DNA of 64,000 bases from Rhodocyclales bacterium (GTDB lineage Bacteria; Pseudomonadota; Gammaproteobacteria; Burkholderiales; Rhodocyclaceae), in contig JACRIX010000051.1 in NCBI GenBank assembly GCA_016215645.1, positions 1-64,000 on the forward strand, written 5' to 3'. The position numbers and the translations under genes were made by a program. The stretch's first letter is position 1. Each line of letters starts with the position of its first letter. This document shows, one piece after another, positions 33,108-41,630 of this stretch. Below the pieces are notes generated by a model, which was not told where the DNA came from, searched no databases, and worked only from the letters and a program-made list of their open reading frames with translations.

Positions 33108-34913
33108 CTACTTCTTCTTCGGCGCGTCGAGGCGGAACTTGACGAAGGAGCCGGGCGCGTCTTCCAGGGCCTTGAACTTGCCCTTGGCCGGGTCGCGCGC
33201 CGGCACCTTGTCGTCATCCAGATTGGTGATCCACTTCTGCCAGTCGGTCCACCAGGAACCTTCGTGCTGCTTGGCACCGGCAAACCATTCGTCGGGGGTG
33301 TCCGGACGCTTGTCGTTGGTCCAGAAGCCGTACTTGTTGGCCGAAGGCGGATTGACGATGCCGGCGATGTGGCCGGAGCCGCCGAGGACGAAGCGCACCG
33401 GGCCGCCCAGGGCCGTCGAGCCGAGATACACGCTGCGCCACGGGGCAATGTGGTCCTCGATGGTGGAGATGAAATAGCAGGGCGTCTTGACCTTGCTGAT
33501 GTCGATCGGCGTGTCGAGCAGGGTGATGCCGCCCGGTACGCGCAGCAGGTTGTTCAGGTACATGTTGCGCAGGTAGTAGCTGTGCATCTTGTAGGGCATG
33601 CGCGTGGAATCGGAGTTCCAGTAGAGCAGGTCGAAGGGGAAGGGTTCCTTGCCCATCAGGTAGTTGTTGACCACGAAGGTCCAGATCAGGTCGTTGGAGC
33701 GCAGCATGTTGAAGGTGGTGCCCATCTCCGAGCCTTCCAGGTAGCCGCGCTCCTCCATTTTCTTTTCGAGGCTGGCGACCTGGCCTTCGTCGATGAAGAC
33801 ACCGAGTTCACCGGGGATCGAGAAGTCGAGCAGGGCGACGAAGAAGGTCGCCGAGGCGATGCGCTTGTCCTTCTTGGCCGCCATGTAGCCCATGGTCGAG
33901 CCGAGCAGCGTGCCGCCGAGGCAATAGCCGATGAGATTGACTTCCTTCTCGCCGGTCTGCTGGCAGACCACGTCGATGGCGGTCAGGGCACCCTCGGTCA
34001 TGTAGGCGTCGAAGCCCTTCTGCGCCAGCTTGGCGTCGGGGTTCACCCAGGAGATGACGAAGACGGTATGGCCCTGGTCGGTACACCACTTGATCCAGGA
34101 ATTGCTCTCGCGCAGGTCGAGGATGTAGTACTTGTTGATCCAGGGCGGGATGATCAGCAGCGGACGCTTCCACTGCTCCTTGGTGGTCGGGCTGAACTGG
34201 ATCAGCTGGATCATCTCGTTCTGGAAGATCACCTTGCCCGGGGTCGAGGCGACGTTCTTGCCCATCTCGAAAGCCGACGGGTCGGTCATCTTGACGCGCA
34301 ACTGGCCGCCGCCTTCCTCGATGTCGCGAAGCAGGTTGTTGAAGCCCTTGAGCAGGTTCTGGCCGTTGCTCTTGACCGTCTCGCGCAACACTTCCGGATT
34401 GGTCATGGCGAAGTTCGACGGTGCCAGCGCATCGATGAACTGGCGCGTGAAGAAATTCACCTTCTTCTTCGAAATGTCGTCGAGGTCCTCGACGTTGCTC
34501 ACCGAGTCATGGATGTGGCGGGCGGTGATCAGGTAGGACTGCTTGATGAAATCGAACAGGAAATGTTCTTCCCACTCGGCGTCGGCGAAGCGCTTGTCAC
34601 CTTTCTTCGCCTGGGCCACGGGCGCGCCCTGCATGCCCATCATGCGCATCGTCGAGTGCTGCCACAGCGAGAAGTAGTCCCACACCAGGTTCATCTGCGC
34701 CTGGGCCAGTTTGTAGGGGTTGGCCAGCATTTTGGCCATCATGTCCATGAAGGCCTGGGCAATGCCGAGATCGTCGGAAGGCGCGGAAATGCCCTTCTTC
34801 ATCTGCCGCTTCATGTGATCGGTGATCAGGTGCGAGGCGCGCTCGGCAACTTCGGCATAGGTCTTGGCGATTTCCTTGGGATCGGGCAAGGCGTGGGCTT
34901 CTTTGGCGGACAT
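33108..34913 (-). CDS. phaC: Class I polyhydroxyalkanoate synthase
   Basis: A 601-residue PHA synthase of normal class I length. The lipase-like box GYCLGG holds the nucleophile Cys331, with Asp487 (IEDHIAPW) and His515 (GGSGHIAG) completing the triad. It polymerises 3-hydroxyacyl-CoA into storage granules in the cytosol. The ATG at 34913 is preceded by AAGGAG; a longer open frame upstream of it is antisense to the metallo-hydrolase and not coding. No phaA/phaB lies directly beside it, although a thiolase is encoded at 40442 in the liu region. Confidence 0.96.
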   Translation of the reverse strand: MSAKEAHALPDPKEIAKTYAEVAERASHLITDHMKRQMKKGISAPSDDLGIAQAFMDMMAKMLANPYKLAQAQMNLVWDYFSLWQHSTMRMMGMQGAPVAQAKKGDKRFADAEWEEHFLFDFIKQSYLITARHIHDSVSNVEDLDDISKKKVNFFTRQFIDALAPSNFAMTNPEVLRETVKSNGQNLLKGFNNLLRDIEEGGGQLRVKMTDPSAFEMGKNVASTPGKVIFQNEMIQLIQFSPTTKEQWKRPLLIIPPWINKYYILDLRESNSWIKWCTDQGHTVFVISWVNPDAKLAQKGFDAYMTEGALTAIDVVCQQTGEKEVNLIGYCLGGTLLGSTMGYMAAKKDKRIASATFFVALLDFSIPGELGVFIDEGQVASLEKKMEERGYLEGSEMGTTFNMLRSNDLIWTFVVNNYLMGKEPFPFDLLYWNSDSTRMPYKMHSYYLRNMYLNNLLRVPGGITLLDTPIDISKVKTPCYFISTIEDHIAPWRSVYLGSTALGGPVRFVLGGSGHIAGIVNPPSANKYGFWTNDKRPDTPDEWFAGAKQHEGSWWTDWQKWITNLDDDKVPARDPAKGKFKALEDAPGSFVKFRLDAPKKK

Positions 34914-34927
34914 GGAGACTCCTTGGG

Positions 34928-35941
34928 TTAGCTGACGAAACGGATGAACCCGTTTTCTTGAATGCGCTGCATGCTTCCTGCGTGTTCCAGGTAATTCAGA
35001 TGGGCGATCGACTCGCCCATGGCAAACATGGTCTGGTGCGGATCGGGGATCTCGCGGTCGAACAGCACGGGAATCAGTTCGGCGGCCGACTTCGGGGCAT
35101 GGCGACAGGCGTCCAGCAGCAAGGCACAGCGTTGCGCGTGGTGCGCATGCAGTTGTTCGACGCGAGCATGGATGCCGCGAAACGGTCGCCCGTGCGAGGG
35201 CAGCACCAGCGTATCGGCGGGCAGGCCCAGAAATTCGTCGATCGAGGCGAGGAACAATCCCAGCGGGTCCGCCAGCGGCGTGCTGGCCATCACCGAAATA
35301 TTGGTCGAAATGCGCGGCAGCAGCATGTCGCCGGAAATCAGGATGCCGAGCCCGGCGCAATACAGGCTCATGTGTTCGGGGGCGTGGCCGTGACCGACGA
35401 TGGTGCGCCATTCGTTGGCGCCGATGCGCAGCCTCTGGTCAGGGAACAAGCGCCGGTAGGTGGCCGGGATTTCCGGTACGCCGCGCTTGTAGCCGTTGCC
35501 GCGCTCGACCAGTCCGTCGATGCGCGACGGCTCCAGGCCGTGCTGGCGGAAGAAGTCGACCATGGCGCTGATGCGGTAGCCGGCGACCTGTTCCACCATC
35601 ATGTGCGCCGCGAGGTATTCGCCCTGGGCGATCCACAGTCCCGCGCCGGTTTCGTGTTCCAGCCAGGCCGCCAGGCCCAGGTGGTCGGGGTGGCAGTGGG
35701 TGACGATGGTGCGCGTCAATCGCCGTCCCATCAGCGCCGACTTCCAGGCATCCTTGATTGGATCCTGCGCAAAGCCGGTGTCGACCGCCGCGTAGCCTTC
35801 GTCGTCTGCCAGCAGCCAGGTATTGATGTGGTTCAGCGCAAACGGCAGGGGCATGCACAACCATTCCACGCCGGGTACGAGCGACACCGCCACGCCGGGG
35901 GCGGGGGCGGTTTCGTGCGGATAGGCGATCGGAGCGTTCAA
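34928..35941 (-). CDS. MBL-fold metallo-hydrolase
   Basis: A 337-residue metallo-beta-lactamase-fold protein with HCHPDHLG, further metal ligands in GHGHAPEH and SGDMLL, and a C-terminal helical winged-helix-like extension typical of the LACTB2/hydroxyacylglutathione hydrolase-related group. Substrate unknown; thioester or CoA-ester hydrolysis is plausible given phaC 14 bp downstream on the same strand. A dispersed 24-bp element at 35721-35744 is read in frame as KSALMGRR just before the metal motif. Confidence 0.88.
   Translation of the reverse strand: MNAPIAYPHETAPAPGVAVSLVPGVEWLCMPLPFALNHINTWLLADDEGYAAVDTGFAQDPIKDAWKSALMGRRLTRTIVTHCHPDHLGLAAWLEHETGAGLWIAQGEYLAAHMMVEQVAGYRISAMVDFFRQHGLEPSRIDGLVERGNGYKRGVPEIPATYRRLFPDQRLRIGANEWRTIVGHGHAPEHMSLYCAGLGILISGDMLLPRISTNISVMASTPLADPLGLFLASIDEFLGLPADTLVLPSHGRPFRGIHARVEQLHAHHAQRCALLLDACRHAPKSAAELIPVLFDREIPDPHQTMFAMGESIAHLNYLEHAGSMQRIQENGFIRFVS
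35721..35744 (-). repeat. Dispersed GTCGGCGCTG element, copy 9
   Basis: Minus strand GAAGTCGGCGCTGATG-GG-ACGGCG, in the metallo-hydrolase gene, read in a different frame from copies 4 and 5 (KSALMGRR). Confidence 0.65.
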
Positions 35942-36063
35942 GCCGCGTCTCTTTGCATCGTGGAGGGGAATCTGCTTAAACTTGCCGGCAGGCGATCTGC
36001 CATTTTATCCAATTTTCAGGGCCTTATGTGCGGTGCAGCATTTTGCCGCCTGAGCCCGCCGCC

Positions 36064-36483
36064 ATGAACCAGACCCAAACCATCACTGAACTGGCTCGCG
36101 ATTTCGGCGTTACCACGCGCGCCATCCGTTATTGGGAATCCCACGGCCTGGTCTCGCCGGCGCGTGAAGGCGGCAATCGCGTCTACAGCAAACGCGACCA
36201 GACGCGCCTCAAGCTGGCCCTGCGCGGCAAGCGGCTTGGGCTCAGCCTGGCCGAGATCAAGGACCTGATCGACATGTACGACACGGCCGAGGACGAGTCC
36301 ACCCAGCTACTCTCCTTCCTCGGCGCGCTGGAACAGCGCCGCGCTGCGCTGGAACAGCAGCGCGACGACATCGAGGCGGTGCTCAAGGAAATCAGCCGCT
36401 TCGAAAGGCAGTGCCGCCAGATGCTCAAGGCCGATCAGGCCGCACCGGAACGTCCCCGGGAACCCCAGGCGAGGCCGCGGTAG
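36064..36483 (+). CDS. liuR: MerR family regulator of the liu operon
   Basis: A 139-residue MerR protein: N-terminal helix-turn-helix (ITELARDFGVTTRAIRYWE) and wing, then a dimerisation coiled coil (ALEQRRAALEQQRDDIEAVL). No effector domain or metal cysteines are present, matching the short LiuR type that represses branched-chain and isovalerate catabolism genes. The ATG at 36064 begins the conserved domain. Its TAG stop is the first three bases of a perfect 28-bp palindrome that sits just ahead of the liu genes. Divergent from the metallo-hydrolase/phaC pair. Confidence 0.9.
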   Translation: MNQTQTITELARDFGVTTRAIRYWESHGLVSPAREGGNRVYSKRDQTRLKLALRGKRLGLSLAEIKDLIDMYDTAEDESTQLLSFLGALEQRRAALEQQRDDIEAVLKEISRFERQCRQMLKADQAAPERPREPQARPR

Positions 36484-36508
36484 TTGACGTTGACGTCAAC
36501 GTCAACTA
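36481..36508. promoter_or_regulatory. Perfect 28-bp palindrome, probable LiuR operator
   Basis: The half TAGTTGACGTTGAC is followed by its exact reverse complement. The core TTGACGTTGACGTCAA-like repeat is of the type used by LiuR/MerR regulators. It overlaps the liuR stop and lies 35 bp ahead of the first structural gene, so binding would block the downstream operon. Confidence 0.8.
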
Positions 36509-36542
36509 CCATTCGCCACCCGCTTCCCCGGCCGGAGAAAAC

Positions 36543-37016
36543 ATGCCCCACACCGCACGTCCCGTCCAGAAACGCTTCGAGCCGCGCAACCCCGGCTGGG
36601 AGGCGGCGGTGCGCGACAGCTTCGCCCGTCAGGGGGTCATGACCCTGATCGGTGCCGAAATGGGCGCGCTGGCCCCCGGGCATTGCGAGATCCGCCTGCC
36701 CTTCCGCGCCGACCTGACCCAGCAGAACGGCTTTTTCCATGCCGGCATCACCAGCACCATTGTCGATAGTGCCGGCGGCTATGCCGGCTACACGCTGATG
36801 CCGGCCGGGTCCGACGTGCTGACCGTGGAATTCAAGCTCAACCTGCTGGCGCCGGCCGATGGCGACTACCTCGTCGCCGAAGGCCACGTACTGAAGACCG
36901 GGCGCAACCTCGTCATTGCGCGCGGCGAGGTCTACGCCATCAGGAACGGCAACGCCACCCACTGCGCGACCATGCAGCAAACCCTCATGACCATGCACGG
37001 CAAGGAGAACAAATGA
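36543..37016 (+). CDS. PaaI-family acyl-CoA thioesterase (hotdog)
   Basis: A 157-residue hotdog-fold protein starting at the ATG after GGAGAA. The motif [21 protein letters not shown] is the PaaI-type active-site segment, with the conserved Asn, Gly and Asp. It should hydrolyse acyl-CoA thioesters formed in the pathway, perhaps to relieve CoA trapping. First gene after the LiuR palindrome, hence probably the first gene of the liu transcript. Confidence 0.88.
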   Translation: MPHTARPVQKRFEPRNPGWEAAVRDSFARQGVMTLIGAEMGALAPGHCEIRLPFRADLTQQNGFFHAGITSTIVDSAGGYAGYTLMPAGSDVLTVEFKLNLLAPADGDYLVAEGHVLKTGRNLVIARGEVYAIRNGNATHCATMQQTLMTMHGKENK

Positions 37017-37042
37017 CCACCCCCACGCTCATTTCATTCGCT

Positions 37043-37077
37043 GCCCCCCAAGGGGGCTCAGGCCTCCCTTGGGGCGG
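37043..37077. repeat. REP-like stem-loop
   Basis: CCCCAAGGG at 37046-37054 pairs with CCCTTGGGG at 37066-37074, extendable by GGC/GCC. Similar hairpins are common between betaproteobacterial genes. It lies in the 79-bp gap before liuA and could stabilise or attenuate the message. Confidence 0.55.
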
Positions 37078-37095
37078 CCCGGCAGGAGGTCTGTA

Positions 37096-38274
37096 ATGCT
37101 CGGAATCAACTTTGACCTCGGCGAAGACATCGATGCATTGCGTGACGCGATCTGGGATTTCGCCAGGAATGAGATCCTGCCGCGCGCGGCCGACATCGAC
37201 CGCGACAACCTGTTTCCCGCCGACCTGTGGCGCAAGCTGGGTGAGATGGGCCTGCATGGCATGACCGTGCCGGAGGAGTTCGGCGGCACCAACATGGGCT
37301 ACCTGGCCCATGTCGTGGCGATGGAGGAAATCTCCCGCGCATCGGCCTCGGTAGGCCTGTCCTACGGCGCGCACTCCAATCTTTGCGTGAACCAGATCCG
37401 CCGCAACGGCAATGACGCCCAGCGCAGGAAGTACCTGCCCAAGCTGGTCTCGGGCGAACATGTCGGCGCGCTGGCGATGTCCGAGCCGGGCGCCGGCTCC
37501 GACGTGGTGTCGATGAAGCTGCGCGCTGACCTCAAGGGAAGCGGGGCAGATGCGCGCTACGTGCTCAACGGTTCAAAGATGTGGATCACCAACGGCGGCG
37601 ATGCCGACACCCTGGTGGTCTATGCCAAGACCAGCCCCGACGCCGGTGCCAGGGGCATGACCGCCTTCATCGTCGAAAAGGGTTTTGCGGGTTTCAGCAA
37701 GGGCCAGCATCTCGACAAGCTGGGCATGCGCGGCTCCAACACCTACCCGCTGTTCTTCGACGATTGCGACGTGCCGGTCGAGAACGTGCTGGGCGGCGTG
37801 GGCAGCGGCACCAAAGTCCTGATGAGCGGGCTTGACTACGAACGTGCGGTGCTCTCCGGCGGCCCGCTGGGCATCATGGCCGCCTGCATGGACGTGGTGC
37901 TGCCCTTCATCCACGAGCGCAAGCAGTTCGGCCAGAGCATCGGCGAATTCCAGTTGATGCAGGGCAAGCTGGCCGACATGTATTCGACCTGGCAGGCCAC
38001 CCGCGCCTATGTCTATGCGCTGGGCAAGGCCTGCGACCGCGGCGACCATGCACGCACGCTGCGCAAGGACGCCGCCGGCGCCATCCTCTATTCGGCCGAG
38101 AAGGCCACCTGGATGGCCGGCGAAACGATCCAGGCCCTGGGCGGCGTCGGCTACACCAACGACTACCCCGCCGGGCGCCTCTGGCGTGACGCCAAGCTCT
38201 ATGAGATCGGTGCCGGCACCAGCGAAATTCGTCGCATGCTGATCGGCCGCGAACTCTACAACGAGACCATGTGA
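37096..38274 (+). CDS. liuA: Isovaleryl-CoA dehydrogenase
   Basis: A 392-residue acyl-CoA dehydrogenase. The catalytic base position typical of most family members is Gly here ([12 protein letters not shown]), while Glu is present in [12 protein letters not shown], the relocated base of isovaleryl-CoA dehydrogenases. This makes the assignment specific. FAD/CoA motifs [13 protein letters not shown] and WITNGG are intact. It oxidises isovaleryl-CoA to 3-methylcrotonyl-CoA, passing electrons to ETF. AGGAGGT precedes the ATG at 37096. Confidence 0.95.
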   Translation: MLGINFDLGEDIDALRDAIWDFARNEILPRAADIDRDNLFPADLWRKLGEMGLHGMTVPEEFGGTNMGYLAHVVAMEEISRASASVGLSYGAHSNLCVNQIRRNGNDAQRRKYLPKLVSGEHVGALAMSEPGAGSDVVSMKLRADLKGSGADARYVLNGSKMWITNGGDADTLVVYAKTSPDAGARGMTAFIVEKGFAGFSKGQHLDKLGMRGSNTYPLFFDDCDVPVENVLGGVGSGTKVLMSGLDYERAVLSGGPLGIMAACMDVVLPFIHERKQFGQSIGEFQLMQGKLADMYSTWQATRAYVYALGKACDRGDHARTLRKDAAGAILYSAEKATWMAGETIQALGGVGYTNDYPAGRLWRDAKLYEIGAGTSEIRRMLIGRELYNETM

Positions 38275-38279
38275 GCGCC

Positions 38280-38798
38280 ATGAGCGGCAACCTACAGAGT
38301 TGGCAGAAACAGGAGGCCGCCGTGCGAGCCAGCGCCGGCAGCATCGGCACGCTGGCGCTGGAAACCCTGCGCGAGTATTCCGGGCTGGAAATCTTCCGCA
38401 AGATGATCGCCGGCGAGCTGCCCTACCCGCCGATCGCCGATACGCTGGGCTTCATGCTGATCAGCGCCGACAAGGGCCACGTGGTGTTCCAGGGCACGCC
38501 CGAACATCGCCACTACAACCCGATCGGCTCGGTGCACGGCGGATTCCATGCCACGCTGCTCGACTCCTGCGTCGGCTGCGCGGTGCACACCACGCTCGAC
38601 GCCGGGCAGGGCTACACCACGCTGGAGCTCAAGGTGAATTACGTCCGCGCCCTGACCGACCGCGTCGGCCCGGTGCGCGCCGAAGGCAAGGTGATCCATG
38701 TCGGCAAACAGGTAGCGACCGCCGAAGGCCGCATCGTCGATGTGCAGGGCCGCCTCTATGCCCACGCCTCCACCACCTGCCTGGTGTTCCCGCTCTAG
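38280..38798 (+). CDS. PaaI-family thioesterase
   Basis: A 172-residue hotdog thioesterase with the active-site segment GSVHGGFHATLLDSCVG and a second-half strand YTTLELKVNYVR. Starts five bases after the liuA stop (ATG 38280), so it is tightly coupled in the operon. It is the second of three thioesterase genes in this block, and the substrate range is not clear from sequence. Confidence 0.88.
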   Translation: MSGNLQSWQKQEAAVRASAGSIGTLALETLREYSGLEIFRKMIAGELPYPPIADTLGFMLISADKGHVVFQGTPEHRHYNPIGSVHGGFHATLLDSCVGCAVHTTLDAGQGYTTLELKVNYVRALTDRVGPVRAEGKVIHVGKQVATAEGRIVDVQGRLYAHASTTCLVFPL

Positions 38799-38801
38799 GC
38801 C

Positions 38802-39236
38802 ATGCATCTCCTCGACACCTACCGCGGCACGGTTTACCCGTGGCACTGCGACCACATGAACCACATGAACGTGATGTGGTACGTCGGCAAGTTCGACGAG
38901 GCGACCTGGAACCTGATGTCGCACCTCGGAATGAATGCCGCCTTCCTGCGCAAGCACCATCGCGGCATGGCGGCGGTGGACCAGCGCCTCAGCTACCAGC
39001 GCGAGCTGCATGCCGGAAACACGGTGGCCATCCGCACGGGAGTCGTTTCCGTCGGCGAGAAAAAGATCATCTTTTTCCACGAAATGCGCGACGCCGACAC
39101 GGACGAAATCTCGGCCATTACGCTGCTGACCGGCGTGCATCTCGACACCCAGGCCCGCAAGTCTTGTTCCTTGCCCGAAAGCGTGCGCGAACGGGCGCGG
39201 GAACTCATGGTGGACTACGTCCTGCCATGGTCCTGA
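38802..39236 (+). CDS. Acyl-CoA thioesterase (4HBT type)
   Basis: A 144-residue hotdog protein of the 4-hydroxybenzoyl-CoA thioesterase type: the N-terminal YPWHCDHMNHMNVMWYVGKFDE contains the conserved Asp-His-x-x-His-x-x-N active-site pattern. It begins three bases after the previous stop. With two PaaI-type enzymes beside it, this operon devotes unusual capacity to CoA-ester hydrolysis. Confidence 0.85.
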   Translation: MHLLDTYRGTVYPWHCDHMNHMNVMWYVGKFDEATWNLMSHLGMNAAFLRKHHRGMAAVDQRLSYQRELHAGNTVAIRTGVVSVGEKKIIFFHEMRDADTDEISAITLLTGVHLDTQARKSCSLPESVRERARELMVDYVLPWS

Positions 39237-39267
39237 TGCGGTGCTGGGCGTGAGCGAGGGAACCCCC

Positions 39268-40431
39268 ATGAGCGGACTGAAAGTCGGCGCTGAGCGCACG
39301 GTGATCCAGGTCCTCGGCAGCGACCATGTGGCCGAGATCGAACAGGTGCGCCAGTTCTTTCGCAACTACGCCGGCTGGCTCGGCGTCGATCTCTCCTACC
39401 AAAATTTCGACGAGGAGATGGCCTGTCTGCCGGGGCGCTATTCAGCGCCCGAGGGCCGCCTGTTCCATGCCACGGTCAATGGCAAGGGTGCCGGCTGCGT
39501 CGGTATCCGGCCGCTGGCGGAAGGCGTCTGCGAACTCAAGCGGCTGTATGTCGATCCGGCATTCCGCGGCCTGGGTGTCGGCCGCGACCTTGCGCTGGCG
39601 GGGATACGCGCCGCGCGCCAGATCGGCTATCGCAAGATCCTGCTCGACACGCTGCCGGCGATGCGCATCGCCGTCAAGCTGTACCGCGAACTCGGTTTCG
39701 ACGAGGCTCCCGCCTATTACCAGACCGCCGTGGAGGGCACCCAGTTTCTTGCGCTGGACCTCGAGAACTGGTCCGAGGACGCGCTCAACAACCGGACCCT
39801 GCATCACTTGTTCGACTTCAATCGCGCCTGGTCGAACAAGATGCGCGAGGTCGATCCGGGCTATTTCGAAAAACTTTCCCACCTGCAGACGCCCGAGTTG
39901 CTGTGGATAGGCTGCTCGGATTCGCGGGTGCCCGCCAATGAAATCGTCGGCCTGTTGCCGGGCGAGGTCTTCGTCCATCGAAACGTCGCCAATGTCGTGG
40001 TGCATACCGACCTCAACTGTCTGTCGGTGATCCAGTTCGCCGTCGACGTGCTCAAGGTCAAGCACATCATGGTGGTCGGCCATTACGGCTGCGGCGGCGT
40101 CAAGGCCGCGCTCGACGGCGCCCGAGTCGGCCTGGTGGACATCTGGCTGCGCCACGTGCGCGACGTGCGCGCCAAGCACCTGCGCGAAATCGACACCCTG
40201 CCGCCGGAGGCGCGGCACGACCGGCTGTGCGAACTCAATGTACTGGAACAGGTCGCCAATGTCTGCCAGACCTACGTCGTGCAGGACGCCTGGCAGCGCG
40301 GCCAGCCCCTGACCATCCATGGCTGGATCTACGGCCTCAAGGACGGGCTGATGCGCGACCTCGACATCACCGTCAACGCCGCCGACCAGCTTCCCGGCCG
40401 CTATGCCGTTGCGCTTTCAACCTTGATCTGA
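39268..40431 (+). CDS. GNAT acetyltransferase - beta-carbonic anhydrase fusion
   Basis: A 387-residue two-domain protein. Residues about 1-165 are a GNAT domain (VDPAFRGLGVGRDLAL acetyl-CoA loop, VKLYRELGF). Residues about 175-387 are a complete beta-carbonic anhydrase with Zn ligands in CSDSRVPA and HYGCGGV plus HRNVAN. The GAGGGA site before the ATG at 39268 supports this start. Bicarbonate is the cosubstrate of the biotin-dependent methylcrotonyl-CoA carboxylase encoded downstream, so the anhydrase likely feeds it; the GNAT substrate is unknown. Residues 5-12 are encoded by a dispersed 24-bp element. Confidence 0.9.
   Translation: MSGLKVGAERTVIQVLGSDHVAEIEQVRQFFRNYAGWLGVDLSYQNFDEEMACLPGRYSAPEGRLFHATVNGKGAGCVGIRPLAEGVCELKRLYVDPAFRGLGVGRDLALAGIRAARQIGYRKILLDTLPAMRIAVKLYRELGFDEAPAYYQTAVEGTQFLALDLENWSEDALNNRTLHHLFDFNRAWSNKMREVDPGYFEKLSHLQTPELLWIGCSDSRVPANEIVGLLPGEVFVHRNVANVVVHTDLNCLSVIQFAVDVLKVKHIMVVGHYGCGGVKAALDGARVGLVDIWLRHVRDVRAKHLREIDTLPPEARHDRLCELNVLEQVANVCQTYVVQDAWQRGQPLTIHGWIYGLKDGLMRDLDITVNAADQLPGRYAVALSTLI
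39280..39303 (+). repeat. Dispersed GTCGGCGCTG element, copy 10
   Basis: AAAGTCGGCGCTGAGC-GC-ACGGTG at the very 5' end of the GNAT-carbonic anhydrase gene (KVGAERTV). Confidence 0.6.
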
Positions 40432-40441
40432 AGGAACCACC

Positions 40442-41623
40442 ATGTCCGACCCCATCGTCATCGTCTCCGCCACCCGTACCCCCATGGGTGGTTTCATGGG
40501 CGACTTCGCCTCGCTGAGCTGCGCCCAACTCGGCAGCGTCGCCATCAAGGCCGCCGTCGAGCGCGCCGGGCTCAAGCCGGAACAGGTCGATGAAGTCATC
40601 ATGGGCTGCGTGTTGCCCGCCGGCCAGGGCCAGGCCCCGGCGCGCCAAGCTTCCCTGGGTGCCGGGCTGCCGCTGGCGGCAGGCGCAACCACGGTGAACA
40701 AGATGTGCGGCTCGGGCATGCGCGCGGCAATGTACGCCCACGACATGCTGGTCGCCGGCAGCGTCGACGTCATGGTCGCCGGCGGCATGGAGTCGATGAG
40801 CAACGCGCCCTACCTGCTGCCCAAGGCGCGCGGCGGCTACCGCCTCGGCCACGGCGAAGTGAAGGACCACATGTTCCTCGACGGCCTTGAAGACGCCTAC
40901 GACAAAGGCCGCCTGATGGGCACGTTCGCCGAGGATTGCGCTGGGACGTACAAGTTCACACGCGAAGCGCAGGATGCCTATGCCATTGCTTCGACCACGC
41001 GCGCCAAGCAGGCCAACAGCGACGGCAGCTTTGCCTGGGAGATCGCGCCGGTCACCATCAGCGGCAAGAAGGGCGACACCGTCGCCGACCGTGACGAGCA
41101 ACCCTTCAAGGCCCAGCTCGAAAAAATCCCGACGCTCAAGCCGGCCTTCCGCAAGGACGGCACGGTGACGGCCGCCAACTCGTCGTCGATTTCCGACGGC
41201 GCCGCGGCTCTGGTCATGATGCGCGCATCGACCGCCGCGAAGCTTGGCGCCAAGCCGATCGCCACTGTTGTCGGCCATTCCACGTTTGCGCAGGAACCCG
41301 GCCTGTTCACCACCGCGCCGGTCGGCGCCATGAAGAAGCTGCTGGCGAAGAACGGCTGGAGCGCCGACAGTGTCGACCTCTGGGAAATCAACGAAGCCTT
41401 CGCCGTGGTCACCATGGCCGCGATGCACGACCTCGAACTGCCGCACGACAAGGTCAACGTGCATGGCGGCGCCTGCGCCCTGGGCCACCCGATCGGTGCC
41501 TCCGGCGCGCGCGTCATCGTCACCCTGATCGGCGCGCTGCGCAAATACGGCAAAAAGCGCGGCGTCGCCAGCCTGTGCATCGGCGGCGGCGAAGCAACGG
41601 CCGTCGGCATCGAACTGGCTTGA
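40442..41623 (+). CDS. Acetyl-CoA C-acetyltransferase (thiolase)
   Basis: A 393-residue thiolase of normal length with nucleophile Cys89 (NKMCGSGM), His in the NEAFA region, GGACALGHPIGASG and the C-terminal CIGGGEATA loop. It interconverts two acetyl-CoA and acetoacetyl-CoA. In this operon it would finish leucine breakdown after acetoacetate activation; it could equally supply acetoacetyl-CoA for PHA, given phaC nearby. Starts 10 bp after the fusion gene. Confidence 0.95.
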   Translation: MSDPIVIVSATRTPMGGFMGDFASLSCAQLGSVAIKAAVERAGLKPEQVDEVIMGCVLPAGQGQAPARQASLGAGLPLAAGATTVNKMCGSGMRAAMYAHDMLVAGSVDVMVAGGMESMSNAPYLLPKARGGYRLGHGEVKDHMFLDGLEDAYDKGRLMGTFAEDCAGTYKFTREAQDAYAIASTTRAKQANSDGSFAWEIAPVTISGKKGDTVADRDEQPFKAQLEKIPTLKPAFRKDGTVTAANSSSISDGAAALVMMRASTAAKLGAKPIATVVGHSTFAQEPGLFTTAPVGAMKKLLAKNGWSADSVDLWEINEAFAVVTMAAMHDLELPHDKVNVHGGACALGHPIGASGARVIVTLIGALRKYGKKRGVASLCIGGGEATAVGIELA

Positions 41624-41630
41624 CCCTGCC

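Noticed and set aside
34914-35411. N-terminal extension of PhaC by 166 codons
   Set aside because: The extension is antisense-free but overlaps the metallo-hydrolase frame; a strong ribosome-binding site and the conserved class I N-terminus begin at 34913.
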